Shown one piece after another: positions 14,036 through 16,360 of a stretch of DNA of 16,360 nt (within the stretch, counting starts at the first letter, position 1; each line of letters opens with the position of its first letter). The stretch comes from JAJVIP01 sp964405835 (GTDB lineage Bacteria > Elusimicrobiota > Elusimicrobia > F11), in NCBI GenBank assembly GCA_964405835.1, contig CAYOPN010000048.1, positions 1 to 16,360 of the forward strand. The letters run 5' to 3'. The notes beneath the pieces are model-generated. The model was not told where the DNA came from, did no database searches, and worked only from the letters and a program-made list of their open reading frames with translations. A program made the position numbers and the translations under genes.

Positions 14036-15091
14036 GCGCGTAATATTAATTTTTACGCTGGTCCCCAAGGTCGGCGAGGACAATTCCCCATCCAGCCGGT
14101 CAATGAAGCCGTTTTCGTAGTTTATCTGCGCCTTTCCTTTGTAGTTCCCCTGGGATGTCGTGTTATTGGCATCTACCTTCAGAGGCGAGTCCCATTCGAT
14201 GACAACCATGTATCCCCGTGCGGTCCGTTCAAATTTCGCGATTCGGTAGCCGACCCCTCCTGTCCAGGTGATATTTTGCGTGGGCGAAAGCGTCACGGCA
14301 CGGAGAGATTGCTGCCACGTGAAGCCCGTCCCTACGCGTTCGACCGGCCATTGAAAGAGGGTGGCTTGGTCCAAATGGGCGAATTGTTGGGCATTGGTTT
14401 CCTCAAGGATTTTTTCGTACGGGTCTGTCACGGGAGGCGGACCGGCGGGCGTGGGTTTCCGGATGCCATAGTCGGCGTAGTACGTGTTGTTTTCAACGCG
14501 CATCTGGTTTAACCGTTTCATGTTGTTATTGTTGTTCTGCATTTGCGCGTTGGTTGTGACCATGGTTTCGATCAATGTTCCGCGGGGACTCATGACCCAA
14601 TTTCCTTCCCAGGTTCCCAAGTCGGTTTTTTCCAGCGCGGGGCGACCCGCAGAAATGGGTGTCACGGACACGTGTTGAAAATTCTTTCGGAGGGTCATGT
14701 TCCCTCCCGTGTCGCTCTCGCGTGCTTCGATCAGGGTCTCAAATTGGGTTTCCAGCTGTTCGGCAATGGCGCCGAGTGGAGACTGGGTGAGCAGGGCGGT
14801 GCTTTTATGGCGGACCGTTTCGCCTTTGGCCAGGTGATAACGCAATTTCGCGCCGCGCAACGGAACGCCGATGTCCGGAACAAAAATCACCAGCAACGGA
14901 ACAATGACCGCGAGCAGCAGGCCTATCGTGAGAGATTTGGGAAGTCCCTGGCTCGATTCCGCGGCCAGCGCGGCCAGACGCGCTTCAGCGGCGCGCTGTT
15001 TGGGGTCTTTCCATTTGGAGAGAATGATTCCGCAGGCGGGGCACTGCGTCTCTTCTTCTTTTAAGGGCGCTTTGCATGCGGGGCAGCTCAT
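14030..15091 (-). CDS. Zinc-ribbon single-pass membrane protein of unknown function
   Basis: A 353-residue protein I cannot assign to a known function. The N-terminus is a zinc ribbon with two CPAC knuckles (Cys-3/Cys-6 and Cys-17/Cys-20), then a charged, Ala-rich linker, one membrane helix (about residues 53-71) and a large C-terminal domain, probably outside the cytoplasm, rich in beta strands (LRYHLAKGETVRHK onward). A short Asn-rich stretch (MQNNNNNMK) and a proline-rich loop (KPTPAGPPPV) lie in the middle. The strand-rich domain loosely recalls DUF6263-like exported proteins, but this is a weak impression. The ATG overlaps the stop of the MFS gene by 4 bp (ATGA), so the two are probably co-transcribed and the protein may relate to that exporter. 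Its end meets the glycosyltransferase gene tail to tail. Confidence 0.75.
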   Translation of the reverse strand: MSCPACKAPLKEEETQCPACGIILSKWKDPKQRAAEARLAALAAESSQGLPKSLTIGLLLAVIVPLLVIFVPDIGVPLRGAKLRYHLAKGETVRHKSTALLTQSPLGAIAEQLETQFETLIEARESDTGGNMTLRKNFQHVSVTPISAGRPALEKTDLGTWEGNWVMSPRGTLIETMVTTNAQMQNNNNNMKRLNQMRVENNTYYADYGIRKPTPAGPPPVTDPYEKILEETNAQQFAHLDQATLFQWPVERVGTGFTWQQSLRAVTLSPTQNITWTGGVGYRIAKFERTARGYMVVIEWDSPLKVDANNTTSQGNYKGKAQINYENGFIDRLDGELSSPTLGTSVKINITRL

Positions 15092-16360
15092 GGCGCAGGA
15101 TTATTAGCAATTTTTTTGCTGGTGAGAACGACCATCGCCAAAACGATCGCCGTGTTAATGACTGCAATCAAATGGAGCGCTTGTGTGAAGGCGGACTCAA
15201 AAGCCACACCTTTCTCCAGCAGACTCCGGTGAAAGGCCATGCCAATGCTTCCGAGAATCGCCATCCCCAATGCTCCTCCGAATTCCGTGCAGGTTTCCGA
15301 TATTGACGCGGCGGAGCCCGCTTTTTCGGGCGGCGCCGAGCCGATGATGAGGTCGGTGGAGAGCGTAAAGATCGGAGAAATGCCCAGCGAATAGAGGCTC
15401 AGGCTTGTGGACAACAACACCAAGCCGGATTGCGGTTCCACAAAAAACAACATTCCAAACCCCACCGCTGCGATTACGAGTCCCCACCCGATGATGGTTT
15501 GAGGCCGGTGCGTCCGCGTTAATTGCGGCGTCACCATTGAGCCGATGATAAACGCAATGGAAGAAGGCGTCATCCAAACCCCGGCCATGAGCGGCGAGAG
15601 ATTGAGCACGCGTTGAAAATATTGGCCTGTAAAAAAGAACGCGCCGAACGCGACGAAGCAACCGGACATGTTCAATAAAAGCGCGGAGGTGAAATCCATT
15701 TTTTGAAAAAGGCGGACATCGATGAGTGGATCGGCCAATTTTTTCTGTCGCCGAACAAATAGGATCCCGATGGTGATCCCCGCCGCCAAACTGAATAAGG
15801 TCGTGCCGTGAACGCCATGCTCGGCGGTAAATTTCAAGCCGTAGATAATCAACAAGACCGCTGAGAGCGACATCAGCGCGCTCACGATGTCGAGGCGTCC
15901 CGCTTTCGGATCGCGGAATTCCGGCAACAGCCACGGACTGATCGCCAACAAAAGAACCATTACCGGAACGTTCAACAGGAAAACCGAGCCCCACCAGAAA
16001 TGTTCGAGCAATACGCCGCCGAGCAAAGGACCAATAGCCGCTCCCACCGAAAAACACGTCACCCATATTCCAATGGCGACCGTGCGTTCCTGCGGGTCAT
16101 GAAACATATTGCGGATGAGCGACAGCGTGGAAGGAGCCAAGGTCGCGCCCGCAACCCCAAGCAGCGCGCGGGTGGCGATGAGCATCTCCGGGCTTTTTGA
16201 GAATGCCGCCAATATCGAAGCGCACCCAAACGCGGCAGCGCCGATCAATAACACTTTCCGTCGACCGATCCGGTCTCCCAACGTCCCCATCGTAATCAAG
16301 GAACCAGCGATCAAGAACCCATAAATATCCATGATCCAAAGCAGTTGGGATGTGGTGGGT
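15088..16360 (-). CDS. MFS drug exporter, DHA2 family (QacA/SmvA-like), 5' end missing
   Basis: The C-terminal ~423 residues of a 14-helix drug:proton antiporter; the gene starts outside the right edge. The frame stays open to the edge, and the codons before Met at 16332 read TTSQLLWI, giving the family sequence QLLWIMDIYGF, so that Met is internal. Motif A is MGTLGDRIGRRKVL, and motif C-like VGAAIGPLLGGVLLEHFWWGSVFLLNVPV is typical of QacA/SmvA. The hydrophobic segments continue to VINTAIVLAMVVL near the C-terminus. It should export hydrophobic or cationic compounds across the inner membrane; the substrate cannot be read from the sequence. It overlaps the zinc-ribbon gene downstream. Any promoter or regulator is beyond the window. 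Confidence 0.88.
   Translation of the reverse strand, partial: PTTSQLLWIMDIYGFLIAGSLITMGTLGDRIGRRKVLLIGAAAFGCASILAAFSKSPEMLIATRALLGVAGATLAPSTLSLIRNMFHDPQERTVAIGIWVTCFSVGAAIGPLLGGVLLEHFWWGSVFLLNVPVMVLLLAISPWLLPEFRDPKAGRLDIVSALMSLSAVLLIIYGLKFTAEHGVHGTTLFSLAAGITIGILFVRRQKKLADPLIDVRLFQKMDFTSALLLNMSGCFVAFGAFFFTGQYFQRVLNLSPLMAGVWMTPSSIAFIIGSMVTPQLTRTHRPQTIIGWGLVIAAVGFGMLFFVEPQSGLVLLSTSLSLYSLGISPIFTLSTDLIIGSAPPEKAGSAASISETCTEFGGALGMAILGSIGMAFHRSLLEKGVAFESAFTQALHLIAVINTAIVLAMVVLTSKKIANNPAP

Noticed and set aside
15197..16066. 289-codon frame within the MFS gene
   Set aside because: Another-frame shadow on the same strand as the exporter, whose own translation has complete family motifs.
16332..16360. 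MFS gene starting at Met 16332
   Set aside because: The frame is open to the window edge and the preceding codons (TTSQLLWI) match the conserved DHA2 sequence before DIYGF, so the gene is cut by the edge.

Overview
This window carries a long, tightly packed, single-direction gene cluster for iron-sulfur (Fe-S) cluster assembly and sulfur transfer, followed by sugar-related genes in the same direction and then two opposite-strand genes. The base composition is moderately GC-rich. The SufB is of the SufBCD/SufU type seen in Bacillus and many other non-enterobacterial lineages. The combination of a PA14-tailed Agl23-like glycosyltransferase, a hybrid Suf/Isc locus and dispersed palindromic repeats suggests an uncultivated free-living bacterium. 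I cannot assign a phylum from the sequence alone; a Gram-negative lineage such as the Omnitrophota/PVC neighbourhood is only a guess.

Layout. Positions 159-785 encode a secreted protein of unknown function. At 841-865 there is a near-perfect IscR type 1 operator directly in front of an Rrf2/IscR-type regulator (887-1297). Then, all on the + strand and mostly touching or overlapping, come sufC, sufB, sufD, a Rieske-type ferredoxin, sufS, sufU, sufT, a second (NifS/IscS-type, class I) cysteine desulfurase, an IscU-type scaffold, mnmA, a ThiO-like amino-acid oxidase, a clan-A glycoside hydrolase and an Agl23-like membrane glycosyltransferase fused to a PA14 domain (ends 14035). On the minus strand, meeting this operon tail to tail with a 6-bp overlap, lie a zinc-ribbon single-pass membrane protein and, upstream of it and overlapping it by 4 bp, a DHA2-family (QacA/SmvA-like) MFS exporter that runs off the right edge.

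How the genes work together. SufS-SufU should mobilise cysteine sulfur to the SufBCD scaffold, with SufT assisting maturation and the Rieske protein a possible electron carrier. A second desulfurase-scaffold pair (NifS-IscU) sits immediately before mnmA, so it could feed tRNA 2-thiouridine synthesis and/or a second Fe-S route. The IscR-like protein, through the operator at its own promoter, should make the operon respond to Fe-S status.

Two copies of a ~78-bp palindromic repeat sit in the operon: one exactly between sufD and the ferredoxin gene, the other inside the 3' end of sufS, where it is translated into a 41-residue C-terminal tail. I see no CRISPR array, tRNA, rRNA, insertion sequence or phage gene. 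The most notable points are the operator/regulator pair, the doubled sulfur-transfer machinery in one transcription unit and the repeat-derived SufS tail.
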